Source of the DNA: CAZSLZ01 sp964607865
GTDB lineage: Bacteria; Vulcanimicrobiota; JAJTBE01; CAZSLZ01
Direction of reading: 5' to 3'
Assembly (NCBI GenBank): GCA_964607865.1
Contig: CAZSLZ010000018.1
Coordinates: 1-31,452, forward strand
DNA length: 31,452 bases
The notes under the pieces were generated by a model. The model was not told the DNA's origin, searched no databases, and saw only the letters and a list, made by a program, of their open reading frames with translations. How positions within the stretch are numbered: position 1 is the first letter of the stretch; the number at the start of each line of letters is the position of its first letter. The translations under genes and the position numbers were made by a program. Positions 7,493 to 14,601 of the stretch are shown here, in pieces.

Positions 7493-10204
7493 TTAGAATT
7501 TTATGAAGTCGGAGTCATCAAGTTCTTCAACCTCAAGGTTATACTTATAACCATTCCGGTTTTCCTTACCAGGCTTTACACCAACTTTCTGCTTTACAGC
7601 CCTTTTTTTCTGCATTAACCGGGCAGGTTTCTTGAACTCCATGGTTTTCATGGTGTCAATCTGATCCTGAAGCATCTTAAAGAAAGATATGGTTTCTTTC
7701 AATTGATCCGCCTGGGCGGAAAGCTCTTCCGAGGTGGAAGACATCTCCTCAGCAGCCCCCGCATTCTGCTGAATAACCTGATCCAACTGCTGAATAGCCC
7801 GGTTGATCTGCTCTGCGCCGGAATTCTGCTCCTGGCTGGCGGCGGTTATCTCCTGAACAAGCTCAGCTGTCCTTTTTATATCGGGCACAATCTTCTTTAA
7901 TAAATCGCCTGCCTGCTCCGCAACCTGAACACTGGAAACCGACAGCTTGTTAATCTCGGCAGCAGCCCCCTGGCTACGCTCAGCCAGCTTCCTCACCTCG
8001 GCGGCAACCACTGCAAAACCCTTGCCATGCTCGCCGGCGCGGGCAGCTTCTATTGCGGCATTCAATGCCAGAAGGTTGGTCTGGCGGGCTATCTCCTCAA
8101 TTACAGAAATTTTACCAGCAATTTCTTTCATTGCCCCAACAGTTTCTTCTACAGATTTTCCGCCCTTTTCTGCATCATCGGCAGCCTTCATGGCTATCTT
8201 TTCAGTCTGCTGGGCGTTCTCGGTGTTCTGGCGGATATTTGCCACCATCTGCTCCATGGAAGAAGAAGCTTCCTCGGCTGACGCCGCCTGCTCGGTGGCT
8301 CCCTGGGACATTTGCTGGGAAGATGTGCTCATCTCCTGAGCGCCCATGGCAACCTGGCCGCTGGCTTCTCTTACTCCGGAAACAACCTCCTGTAAATTGG
8401 AAACCATCATTGCTATTGCCCCCATTAAACGGTCAGCTTCAGAGCGTTTCTCCACTTCCACCGAAAGGTTACCTTGGGCAATCTCCTCCGCTACATCGGT
8501 TATCTTATTCATGGAGTCAACCAGTTCATTGATATTGTTTTTCAGTTCGTTGAAATCTCCCCGGTATTCATCGGTTATTATTTCAGGGGTTTCTCCCTTG
8601 CTGATAGCTGCGACATAACCAGCGGCAACCTTCAGGGGTTTTATAAGGTTGTCCAGTATTTCATTTACACCCTCGACAATTCTCTGATAGTTGCCTTCAA
8701 ACCTGGCAGCTTCACCGCGTTTGTCTAATTCACCATTGGAAGCGGATTTTGCAAGGCCAAGCAATCCATCGGTGATTTCCATCTCCCTGCTTATGTCCAG
8801 AACATACTCCAGGGCTCCAAGAGTATTCCCCCTGGAATCCTTCAGGCTTGTTCCGGTATAACGTATCGGAAGATCTCCACCTGGTAAACGGGCCACAGTA
8901 TCGCCGGTCAAAACCTGATCTCTCAACATCGCCTGCTTGCATCTGCATTCTTCAGTGTTACAATGGGGTGTATTCATCAAGCTATAACATTTCAAGCCGA
9001 CACATTCTTCTGGCTTTTTATTGACGGCATCTGCGCCTGCTTTATTTAAGAATTGAATATTGTATTCCTTGTCTATTACCATTAATGGGGTAGGGATTTT
9101 ATGAAGATAATCAACCTTTCTGTTGGCATCCAGCATTGCTTCATATTCCTGGGTTTTGTCAACAACAATTTCCAGGGCGCCAATAATCTTGTCCTCTCTG
9201 TTTTTTACCGGGGCACCCACATAAGATATCCGCATTTCTTCATTACCGGGCCTGGCTGTTGTTTCCCTGGTTTCAGTTCTTCCCGATATCATCGCCCTGG
9301 AAAGAGCGCAATTTGAGGTATTGCAATCGTGAGTCTTGAAAAGGTTATAGCACTTCTTGCCCAGGACAGTTTCTGTGGTCATGCCCACTACATCTGCACC
9401 GGTCCTGTTAAGGAAGTTTACATTATAATCCTTGTCGATGATCATGAACGGAGTTGGAATGGTGTTGAGATGTTTTTCAATTACATCAAGCACCCTGTTA
9501 ATATTTTCAATTATTGAAGAGTAAGCGCCGCTGAAGCCGGAGTTGTCTCCTCGATGTTTGAGGTTGCCTTTTTCAATTTCTGTTAATATTTTTTCAGAAG
9601 AAGCTGTGAGGTTCACCAAGTTAGCTTTCAGGTTGTTGACACAGTCAGGAATTGCCTGCATTTCTCCCGGCAGGTCGTCAATCGATTCAGAAAAATCACC
9701 CTGAGAATAACATTTTAGAATTTTTACTGCTTCATTGACTGGAAAGGTAACCATACCTATAGAATTGTTAATTCTGTCGGAGAGCTCTTTAAAATAATCG
9801 TTCATCTTGGAATTTTCAATATTCCAGGATGTTTTTCCCATCTCGTATTGGTTTTTCATAGTATCAACCTGTTGTTTGAAGTTCTCAAGTTCAGCCTGAA
9901 ACTTGTTTAAATTAGTAAAAACGTTTTGAAGTGGCCCCTTGTCCCTGCTGAAATCCTGCAGTTGCCCCCCTGCCAGTTTTCCGCTTCCCTCGTTCAGTTC
10001 TTCCAGGGGAGAATAAAACAGATCCAATATCCTGTTCAGCTTCTCAAGTATCTCCCTGTCAACCCCTTCTACTCCGGTAAGCTTAGCCTTTGTGAATTCA
10101 CCCCTTTCCAATGATTTCAGTACTTCGTCCAGCTGGCTTGAAGCTTCTTCTCCAACATTACTGGAAAATAAACCTAACAAACCTGCCCCGTTCTTCTTCG
10201 CCAT
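7493..10204 (-). CDS. soluble methyl-accepting chemotaxis protein with poly-HAMP and two Cys-PAS domains
   Basis: A 903-residue receptor without transmembrane segments or signal peptide, so it is cytoplasmic. Order: low-complexity N-terminus (1-40), HAMP-like helices (about 50-245), PAS1 (about 246-352), PAS2 (about 366-472), more HAMP-like repeats (about 480-610), then the signalling coiled coil with the conserved hairpin tip (EIARQTNLLALNAAIEAARA, 704-723) that binds CheA/CheW. Both PAS domains start IPTPxM(I/V)IDKxYN and carry a Cys motif: C285, C294, C299 in PAS1 and C406, C415, C420, C422 in PAS2, suggesting tandem duplication and a metal or redox cofactor. ATG with SD GGAGGG (complement of 10211-10216). 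No che genes are adjacent. The tail (about 850-903) is basic, then acidic. Confidence 0.93.
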   Translation of the reverse strand: MAKKNGAGLLGLFSSNVGEEASSQLDEVLKSLERGEFTKAKLTGVEGVDREILEKLNRILDLFYSPLEELNEGSGKLAGGQLQDFSRDKGPLQNVFTNLNKFQAELENFKQQVDTMKNQYEMGKTSWNIENSKMNDYFKELSDRINNSIGMVTFPVNEAVKILKCYSQGDFSESIDDLPGEMQAIPDCVNNLKANLVNLTASSEKILTEIEKGNLKHRGDNSGFSGAYSSIIENINRVLDVIEKHLNTIPTPFMIIDKDYNVNFLNRTGADVVGMTTETVLGKKCYNLFKTHDCNTSNCALSRAMISGRTETRETTARPGNEEMRISYVGAPVKNREDKIIGALEIVVDKTQEYEAMLDANRKVDYLHKIPTPLMVIDKEYNIQFLNKAGADAVNKKPEECVGLKCYSLMNTPHCNTEECRCKQAMLRDQVLTGDTVARLPGGDLPIRYTGTSLKDSRGNTLGALEYVLDISREMEITDGLLGLAKSASNGELDKRGEAARFEGNYQRIVEGVNEILDNLIKPLKVAAGYVAAISKGETPEIITDEYRGDFNELKNNINELVDSMNKITDVAEEIAQGNLSVEVEKRSEADRLMGAIAMMVSNLQEVVSGVREASGQVAMGAQEMSTSSQQMSQGATEQAASAEEASSSMEQMVANIRQNTENAQQTEKIAMKAADDAEKGGKSVEETVGAMKEIAGKISVIEEIARQTNLLALNAAIEAARAGEHGKGFAVVAAEVRKLAERSQGAAAEINKLSVSSVQVAEQAGDLLKKIVPDIKRTAELVQEITAASQEQNSGAEQINRAIQQLDQVIQQNAGAAEEMSSTSEELSAQADQLKETISFFKMLQDQIDTMKTMEFKKPARLMQKKRAVKQKVGVKPGKENRNGYKYNLEVEELDDSDFIKF

Positions 10205-10557
10205 TTATATCCCTCCAATAATTAGTTTTAATGTTGCCATAAAAATTATTTCATACTATATTAACATATTCAATTAGAATATATCAATCAAATTCAGGGA
10301 ATTTTCTTCTTATATTAAATAATAATACCTGAAAAACAATTAATCACTTCAGAAAAATATTAAAACATTTTAACAAAATAATTTTTTGTGTTAATTAGTT
10401 GATATTATTTATTGTAATATTACTATTTTTTATCGGAAAGATGCAAAAATTACAGAAGAACAAGGTAAATGATAAGTTCTGACAGGTTTTGCTGAACACC
10501 GCAACGAATAATTTCAATGGTTTACCAGAATAATAAAATATTGCGGGAGATGTAATA
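10205..10557. other. 353-base intergenic region between divergent genes
   Basis: AT-rich spacer between the chemotaxis receptor (minus) and the S10 peptidase (plus). It must hold both promoters; only the candidate for the receptor could be proposed. No coding frame, convincing hairpin or repeat was seen. Confidence 0.6.
10245..10273 (-). promoter_or_regulatory. possible promoter of the chemotaxis receptor gene
   Basis: On the minus strand TTGAAT (complement of 10268-10273), 17 bases, then AATAAT (complement of 10245-10250), about 40 bases before the ATG. AT-rich surroundings make chance matches likely. Confidence 0.3.
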
Positions 10558-12051
10558 ATGGATAAAGAAATTAAAAATTCAGAAAACAACAGCAAAACAG
10601 AAGAAATAAAGAATCGGGATGAACTTTCCGGGGACAGGCTGGCTGTCACCCACCACAAAATGACTGTGAATGGAAAAACCTTCCGATATACTGCCACCGC
10701 AGGCTACCTTAACCTTGACATCAGGGAAAAAGACAAAGAAAAAGACGAAACTCATAAAGCAAAAGTGTTTTTCATCAGTTATACTTTGGATGGCATAAAG
10801 GATACCAGTAAAAGGCCTGTCACCTTTGCCTTTAATGGCGGCCCCGGGTGTGCGTCTATCTGGGTCAACCTGGGCGTAATGGGGCCCAGAAGGGTGGTTA
10901 TGACCGATGTGGACCAGGTTCTTCACCCACCATATAAAATGGAAGACAACCAGCATACCTGGCTGGATTTCACCGACCTGGTTTTCATTGACCCAATAGG
11001 AACCGGATTCAGTAAAACAGAAAAGGAAAAGGACTTGAAAAAACACTGGGGAGTAAAAGAAGACCTGGAAACTGTGGCAGAATTTATAAGGCTGTATCTG
11101 AGCAAATACAAACGCTGGTCTTCACCCAAATTCGTAGCAGGGGAGAGTTACGGAACCACCAGGGCTGCCGGGCTTTCCGATGTCTTGCATTTTCAACACG
11201 GAATTGACCTGAACGGAATAATTCTCATCTCCAGTGTTCTCAATTTCCTTACACATCGTTTTAAAAACGGAAATGACCTGCCTTATGCCCTGTTTCTTCC
11301 AACTTATACAGCTACGGCCTGGTATCATAAAAAACTTTCATCCGAATATCAGAAGAACCTTGAAAAGACCCTTAAAGAAGTGGAAGATTGGGTTATTAAT
11401 GAATATATCGTTGCGCTGGCAAAAGGTTCCACATTATCTGAAGAGGAAACCCAGAGTGTAGCTCAGAAATTATCAGATTATACAGGGCTTTCCAAACAAT
11501 ATATATTGAATTCCAATCTCAGAATAAAGGACTCCCGTTTTGTAAAAGAATTATTAAGGGAAGAGAAACGCACTGTGGGAAGGCTTGACAGCCGGTTTAA
11601 GGGTATCGACTCTGACGCTGCGGGAGAAAGCGCCGAATATGACCCCAGTTTCTCCTGGGGGCCTTTTGTGGCTGCCATTAACCAGTATGTTCGTCAAGAT
11701 CTCGAATATGAAAATGACATGGGTTTTGTTTTTCTGTCTAACGAGGCAAACAAAAGCTGGAAATGGGATTCCCTGGAAAATGATACCACTGTAAATGTAG
11801 CAGAAAATTTGAGGCAGTCAATATCAATGAACCCCTATTTGCAAGTTTTGGTGGCAAGCGGATATTATGACCTTGCCACGCCTTATTTTGCCACCGACTA
11901 TACAATCAATCATCTTGGCCTTGATCCTTCACTGGAAAAGAATGTCCAAATAGAATATTTCCCTGCAGGCCATATGATGTATTACCATTTGCCTTCCCTG
12001 AAGAAAATGAAGGAAGACGTAAAGAAGCTTCACAAAAGATGCCTGCGTTAA
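10558..12051 (+). CDS. S10-family serine carboxypeptidase-like protein
   Basis: A 497-residue alpha/beta-hydrolase of peptidase family S10. Visible are the oxyanion-hole block FNGGPGCAS (92-100), nucleophile Ser197 in AGESYG, Asp438 in SGYYDLATP and His472 in PAGHMMY, the Ser-Asp-His triad in the right order. Family members remove C-terminal amino acids or act as acyltransferases. Most bacterial S10 proteins carry a signal peptide; here the N-terminus is Lys/Glu/Asn-rich (first 35 residues) and no hydrophobic segment is seen, so it appears cytoplasmic. ATG at 10558 with GGGAGA upstream. Probably transcribed alone; a terminator follows. Confidence 0.9.
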   Translation: MDKEIKNSENNSKTEEIKNRDELSGDRLAVTHHKMTVNGKTFRYTATAGYLNLDIREKDKEKDETHKAKVFFISYTLDGIKDTSKRPVTFAFNGGPGCASIWVNLGVMGPRRVVMTDVDQVLHPPYKMEDNQHTWLDFTDLVFIDPIGTGFSKTEKEKDLKKHWGVKEDLETVAEFIRLYLSKYKRWSSPKFVAGESYGTTRAAGLSDVLHFQHGIDLNGIILISSVLNFLTHRFKNGNDLPYALFLPTYTATAWYHKKLSSEYQKNLEKTLKEVEDWVINEYIVALAKGSTLSEEETQSVAQKLSDYTGLSKQYILNSNLRIKDSRFVKELLREEKRTVGRLDSRFKGIDSDAAGESAEYDPSFSWGPFVAAINQYVRQDLEYENDMGFVFLSNEANKSWKWDSLENDTTVNVAENLRQSISMNPYLQVLVASGYYDLATPYFATDYTINHLGLDPSLEKNVQIEYFPAGHMMYYHLPSLKKMKEDVKKLHKRCLR

Positions 12052-12092
12052 TTTTAGATATATTCAAAGCAACTACTTATTTAATATTTTGC

Positions 12093-12126
12093 ATAAAAAC
12101 CATTCCATTTTTGGGGTGGTTTTTAT
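12093..12126 (+). terminator. terminator after the S10 gene
   Basis: A 12-bp stem AAAAACCATTCC (12095-12106) with GGGGTGGTTTTT (12113-12124), two G-T pairs, 6-base loop, closing with a T run. The A-rich left arm would also make it work for minus-strand transcripts. Confidence 0.7.
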
Positions 12127-12288
12127 GATTCCGCAAGATACCATTTGTTAATGTGCGTTTTTTCCATCATTATTTTTCTAACCAACAAACAAACCAACCT
12201 TGTATTCTAAATTATAACCTTCTTCAGAAAACACCCTGCTATTTATAATACCAATCTTCTCTTACCTTAATATTTTATTGCTAATTTA

Positions 12289-12302
12289 TGTTTCACGAAA
12301 CA
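12289..12302. repeat. parS-like motif, copy 1
   Basis: TGTTTCACGAAACA, a near-palindrome sharing its first nine bases with the ParB site TGTTTCACGTGAAACA but lacking the central TG. A 13-base copy (ATGTTTCACGAAA) recurs at 13974-13986. Confidence 0.35.
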
Positions 12303-12341
12303 AAATATACCCCCTGGGTGTATATGAAAAAATACGGGGGG

Positions 12342-12374
12342 TGTGGATAACCAGGGTTGTGGATATGTGGATAA
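12342..12374 (-). promoter_or_regulatory. cluster of three DnaA boxes
   Basis: Minus-strand TTATCCACA at 12342-12350 and 12366-12374 (both perfect) with ATATCCACA at 12358-12366 (one mismatch); starts are 16 and 8 bases apart, all in the same orientation. Adjacent sequence to the right is AT-rich. Confidence 0.6.
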
Positions 12375-12562
12375 CTTAACGTGTATATTAATTTGTTTCA
12401 AGTTGTTTCCGTATTCCTTATGTAATAGTAGTTTAAAGAGGTTCTAAAAAATTAAATTATTGAAGTAATTAACAGTGTTTTCACTTATTGGAATTTACAT
12501 TAAAGCCAGCATGATATAAATTCGATTTGAGAAGATTAAAAAAATGGAATTTCAACCCTTTA

Positions 12563-12637
12563 CTGGCTCACATTTCAACCTGCCAGAATAGAAGAATACA
12601 ATATTGCTATATAGTAAAACAAATCCTGTGAGCCCAG
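12563..12637. repeat. inverted repeat in the DnaA-box gap
   Basis: CTGGCTCACA (12563-12572) pairs with TGTGAGCCCAG (12627-12637) with a single bulged C, enclosing 54 bases. It could close a larger structure. Confidence 0.4.
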
Positions 12638-12639
12638 CT

Positions 12640-12648
12640 ATATCCACA
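12640..12648 (+). promoter_or_regulatory. weak DnaA-like box
   Basis: ATATCCACA, one mismatch from TTATCCACA, in the opposite orientation to the cluster at 12342-12374. Confidence 0.3.
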
Positions 12649-12660
12649 AAAAACCGAAAA

Positions 12661-12750
12661 GAAAACGCAGGCAGTGAACAAAAACCAGCGGAAATTTTCG
12701 ACAGGACGCCGCAGGCCGAGGTCCGCAGTTTGAAGGAAGCGGGTTTTTTA
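12661..12750 (+). ncRNA. candidate structured RNA or intergenic repeat ending in a T run
   Basis: A GC-richer island in AT-rich DNA. GCGGA (12688-12692) can pair with TCCGC (12722-12726); GGAC-GCC (12704-12710) can pair with GGC and GTCC (12714-12724). Alternatively CCGC (12723-12726) pairs with GCGG (12739-12742) just before TTTTTT (12744-12749), a short terminator-like hairpin. The first and last pairings are mutually exclusive. It may be an RNA element or a dispersed repeat; I do not recognise a known family. Confidence 0.35.
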
Positions 12751-12993
12751 ATTTAAATTGTGCAAAATCCCAGGTAGAAAAGAAATGGGTTTATAAGAAG
12801 AGGAAAAAAATAAACCTGATCTAAATTAAGATTGCCACATCTATTCGAGGCCTGCAATGAAGACATAACTGGCTATGGAACAGAATTATTTTTTATTTGA
12901 TGATTCATAAAATAAGCCAACAATAGAGTAGGGGAATATAAATTAAGCCTGGTTAAAAAAAACAGGGTAGTTATAACACAAATGAAAAGATGT

Positions 12994-13944
12994 TTATTCA
13001 CGGGGGTGGCTTTCTTTATATACTTTCTTGATTCTTTCCATGGCTATGTTGGTATAAATCTGGGTGGTGGAAAGGTTTTCATGGCCGAGAAGCTCTTTTA
13101 TGGAGACCAGGTCTGCTCCGCCTTCCAGAAGATGGGTTGCAAAGGAATGACGCATGGTATGGGGTGAGCCTTCCTGGGGAATTCCTGATTGTTGAAGCCT
13201 TTTTTTGAACATAATCTGTATGCCGCGAATTGAGAGGCGGTTTAAATTTCTGTTGACAAAGACAGGTTTGCCGGAGCGGGCAGGGCGTTGCGCAAGCCAA
13301 TCTCTAAGGGCGTTGGCAGCTGATGTGTTCATCAGAACCATTCTTTGTTTGTTTCCTTTACCGGTAACTTTTATCATATTGTTGTCAAAATCGATATCTT
13401 CAATATTAAGGCCTGATAACTCGGCAATTCTCATGCCCGTGGCATAAAACAGTTCTAAAATAGCAAGGTCTCTTTGCTCTGTTTTAAAGGGCATTCTGTA
13501 TGAAGTATTAGATTTGTCAGGTTCTTCGCCGGTAACTGACGTGTCTATAATTTTTTCCACAGCTTCCCTTGAAAAGACTCTTGGTATGTGTTTGCCCATT
13601 TTAACAGTTTTTATTCTATGCATGGGAGATTTCTTAATGTATTCTTCCTGTTCAAGAAAACGGAAATAGGCTTTGAGAGTGGAAATTTTTCTATTCATTG
13701 CTCTTGAGGAATAATTCTTCTCAATTTTCAGAAAGGTAAGAAATTCGCGGATTGTTCTCTCGTCAATGTTGTTAATAGTTAACTCAGCTTCAAGAAAAGG
13801 CTTGAAGAAATTGAAAAATATCTTTAAATCGTGAGAATACTCTTTAATAGTGCGTTTTGACAGGTTTCTTTCAATTGCCAGATAATTAATAAACTCATCG
13901 ACATAATAGTTACGGGTTTTTGCCAGCCTGTCCAAGTTTTCCAT
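12994..13944 (-). CDS. XerC/XerD-type tyrosine recombinase
   Basis: A site-specific recombinase with an N-terminal SAM-like core-binding domain (YYVDEFINYLAIERNLS, then the AYFRFL region) and a C-terminal catalytic domain. All active residues are present: Arg in ATGMRIAELSGL, Lys in TGKGNKQR, HTMRH with His and Arg, LLGHENLSTTQIY with His and the Tyr nucleophile. This fits chromosome-dimer resolution at dif or a related resolvase; C and D subtypes cannot be separated here. The frame stays open to a GTG at 13965, but its SD would overlap the start, so the ATG at 13944 (316 residues) is preferred although its SD is also poor. A copy of the TGTTTCACGAAA motif lies 30 bases upstream. It is not linked to other mobile genes, so a housekeeping role is likely. 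Confidence 0.92.
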   Translation of the reverse strand: MENLDRLAKTRNYYVDEFINYLAIERNLSKRTIKEYSHDLKIFFNFFKPFLEAELTINNIDERTIREFLTFLKIEKNYSSRAMNRKISTLKAYFRFLEQEEYIKKSPMHRIKTVKMGKHIPRVFSREAVEKIIDTSVTGEEPDKSNTSYRMPFKTEQRDLAILELFYATGMRIAELSGLNIEDIDFDNNMIKVTGKGNKQRMVLMNTSAANALRDWLAQRPARSGKPVFVNRNLNRLSIRGIQIMFKKRLQQSGIPQEGSPHTMRHSFATHLLEGGADLVSIKELLGHENLSTTQIYTNIAMERIKKVYKESHPRE

Positions 13945-13973
13945 ATCTTTATCGATAATAATCACTCCAAGAA

Positions 13974-13986
13974 ATGTTTCACGAAA
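13974..13986. repeat. parS-like motif, copy 2
   Basis: ATGTTTCACGAAA, identical over 13 bases to 12288-12300, just upstream of the tyrosine recombinase gene. Confidence 0.35.
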
Positions 13987-14279
13987 ATTTTCTATGTATA
14001 TTCATCAAATCCTTTTTTGAAGGGATAATAGCAAAGGCTGAGAACGTTTATTTTTAAACTGTGGTGTTTCAGGAGGGAAATTAAAAATAAAAAAATTGTT
14101 GTTAACTAATTATTGAATCAGTTAAAATACCTGAAAGCTCAAAACCTGCATTTTTCAGGATTAATAATATTGAGAAGCAACGATGAACACAAGATTGCAG
14201 TATAAAGAGCAAGAATACTTGCTGGGAAGATGTAAGGGTTGCCGGAGAAAGCGTGCTGCCACTTGTAAATACACATAAA

Positions 14280-14313
14280 TTTGGATCGTCAAATATATGT
14301 TTGGCGATCCAAA
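14280..14313. repeat. 14-bp hairpin
   Basis: TTTGGATCGTCAAA (14280-14293) pairs over its whole length (one G-T) with TTTGGCGATCCAAA (14300-14313) around TATATG. The strongest stem in the gap; no T run follows on either side. Confidence 0.6.
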
Positions 14314-14490
14314 AGGCAGGCAAGCCACAAACTGAAAAAAAGGAATTCTAAGCCAGGAATTATTTACACTGTTTCCCATTAGATCGGGTTGGTTCCCATA
14401 CCCACTTACCTGGATGGCACAGAGATCACCACGCAAGCATACGGATGCTCGTGATATCGTTAATCTTAGTATAACAGTTTATCTCATCAT

Positions 14491-14522
14491 ACCCAGGTTT
14501 TATTACTTTGAACAACCTGGGT
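14491..14522. repeat. 9-bp hairpin
   Basis: ACCCAGGTT (14491-14499) and AACCTGGGT (14514-14522) pair perfectly around 14 bases, about 80 bases beyond the end of the ribonuclease G gene. Confidence 0.5.
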
Positions 14523-14601
14523 TAAAAAACCAGCCCTCTCAGAGACATTCTAAGCTGTTTTTTTTTGGTTTTAAGGGTAATATACCCGCGGTAACTTAAT
14601 T

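Larger units (their letters stand above)
12052..12993. other. 942-base non-coding gap with DnaA boxes and hairpins
   Basis: No plausible gene in either strand (longest frames are tens of codons). It holds, left to right, the S10 terminator, a parS-like 14-mer (12289-12302), three DnaA-box sequences (12342-12374), AT-rich sequence (about 12375-12540), an inverted repeat (12563-12637), a fourth weaker DnaA-like box (12640-12648) and a GC-richer hairpin element ending in a T run (12661-12750). The flanking genes converge on it. Confidence 0.7.
14135..14566 (+). ncRNA. candidate plus-strand structured RNA
   Basis: A possible promoter (TTGTTA 14099-14104, 18 bases, TAAAAT 14123-14128) precedes a chain of hairpins and a T9 run (14558-14566) with a CAGC/GCTG stem. 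Motifs of RNase P RNA, tmRNA or SRP RNA were looked for by eye and not found. This is an inference from structure only. Confidence 0.25.
13966..14601. other. 636-base non-coding gap rich in hairpins
   Basis: No convincing gene on either strand. Perfect or near-perfect stems occur at 14208-14223, 14280-14313 and 14491-14522, a bulged stem at about 14421-14456, and CAGC/GCTG before nine T at 14531-14566. Both flanking genes are on the minus strand, so the plus-strand T run terminates no known gene. Confidence 0.6.

Noticed and set aside
7947..8618. Several plus-strand frames of 84-159 codons
   Set aside because: They lie wholly antisense to the conserved signalling domain of the chemotaxis receptor and have no SD or family signature.
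10430..10437. TTATCGGA, complement of a sigma-28-type -10 (CCGATAA), upstream of the receptor gene
   Set aside because: No TAAA at the correct spacing, and it lies over 220 bases before the start.
10579..11046. 155-codon minus-strand frame
   Set aside because: Antisense to the start and the oxyanion-hole block of the S10 peptidase; no homology recognised.
12289..12302. True parS site for ParB
   Set aside because: Lacks the central TG of the consensus and there is no parAB gene nearby; kept only as parS-like.
14414..14599. 61-codon plus-strand frame in the hairpin gap
   Set aside because: Runs through strong hairpins and the T9 run; no SD or family resemblance.
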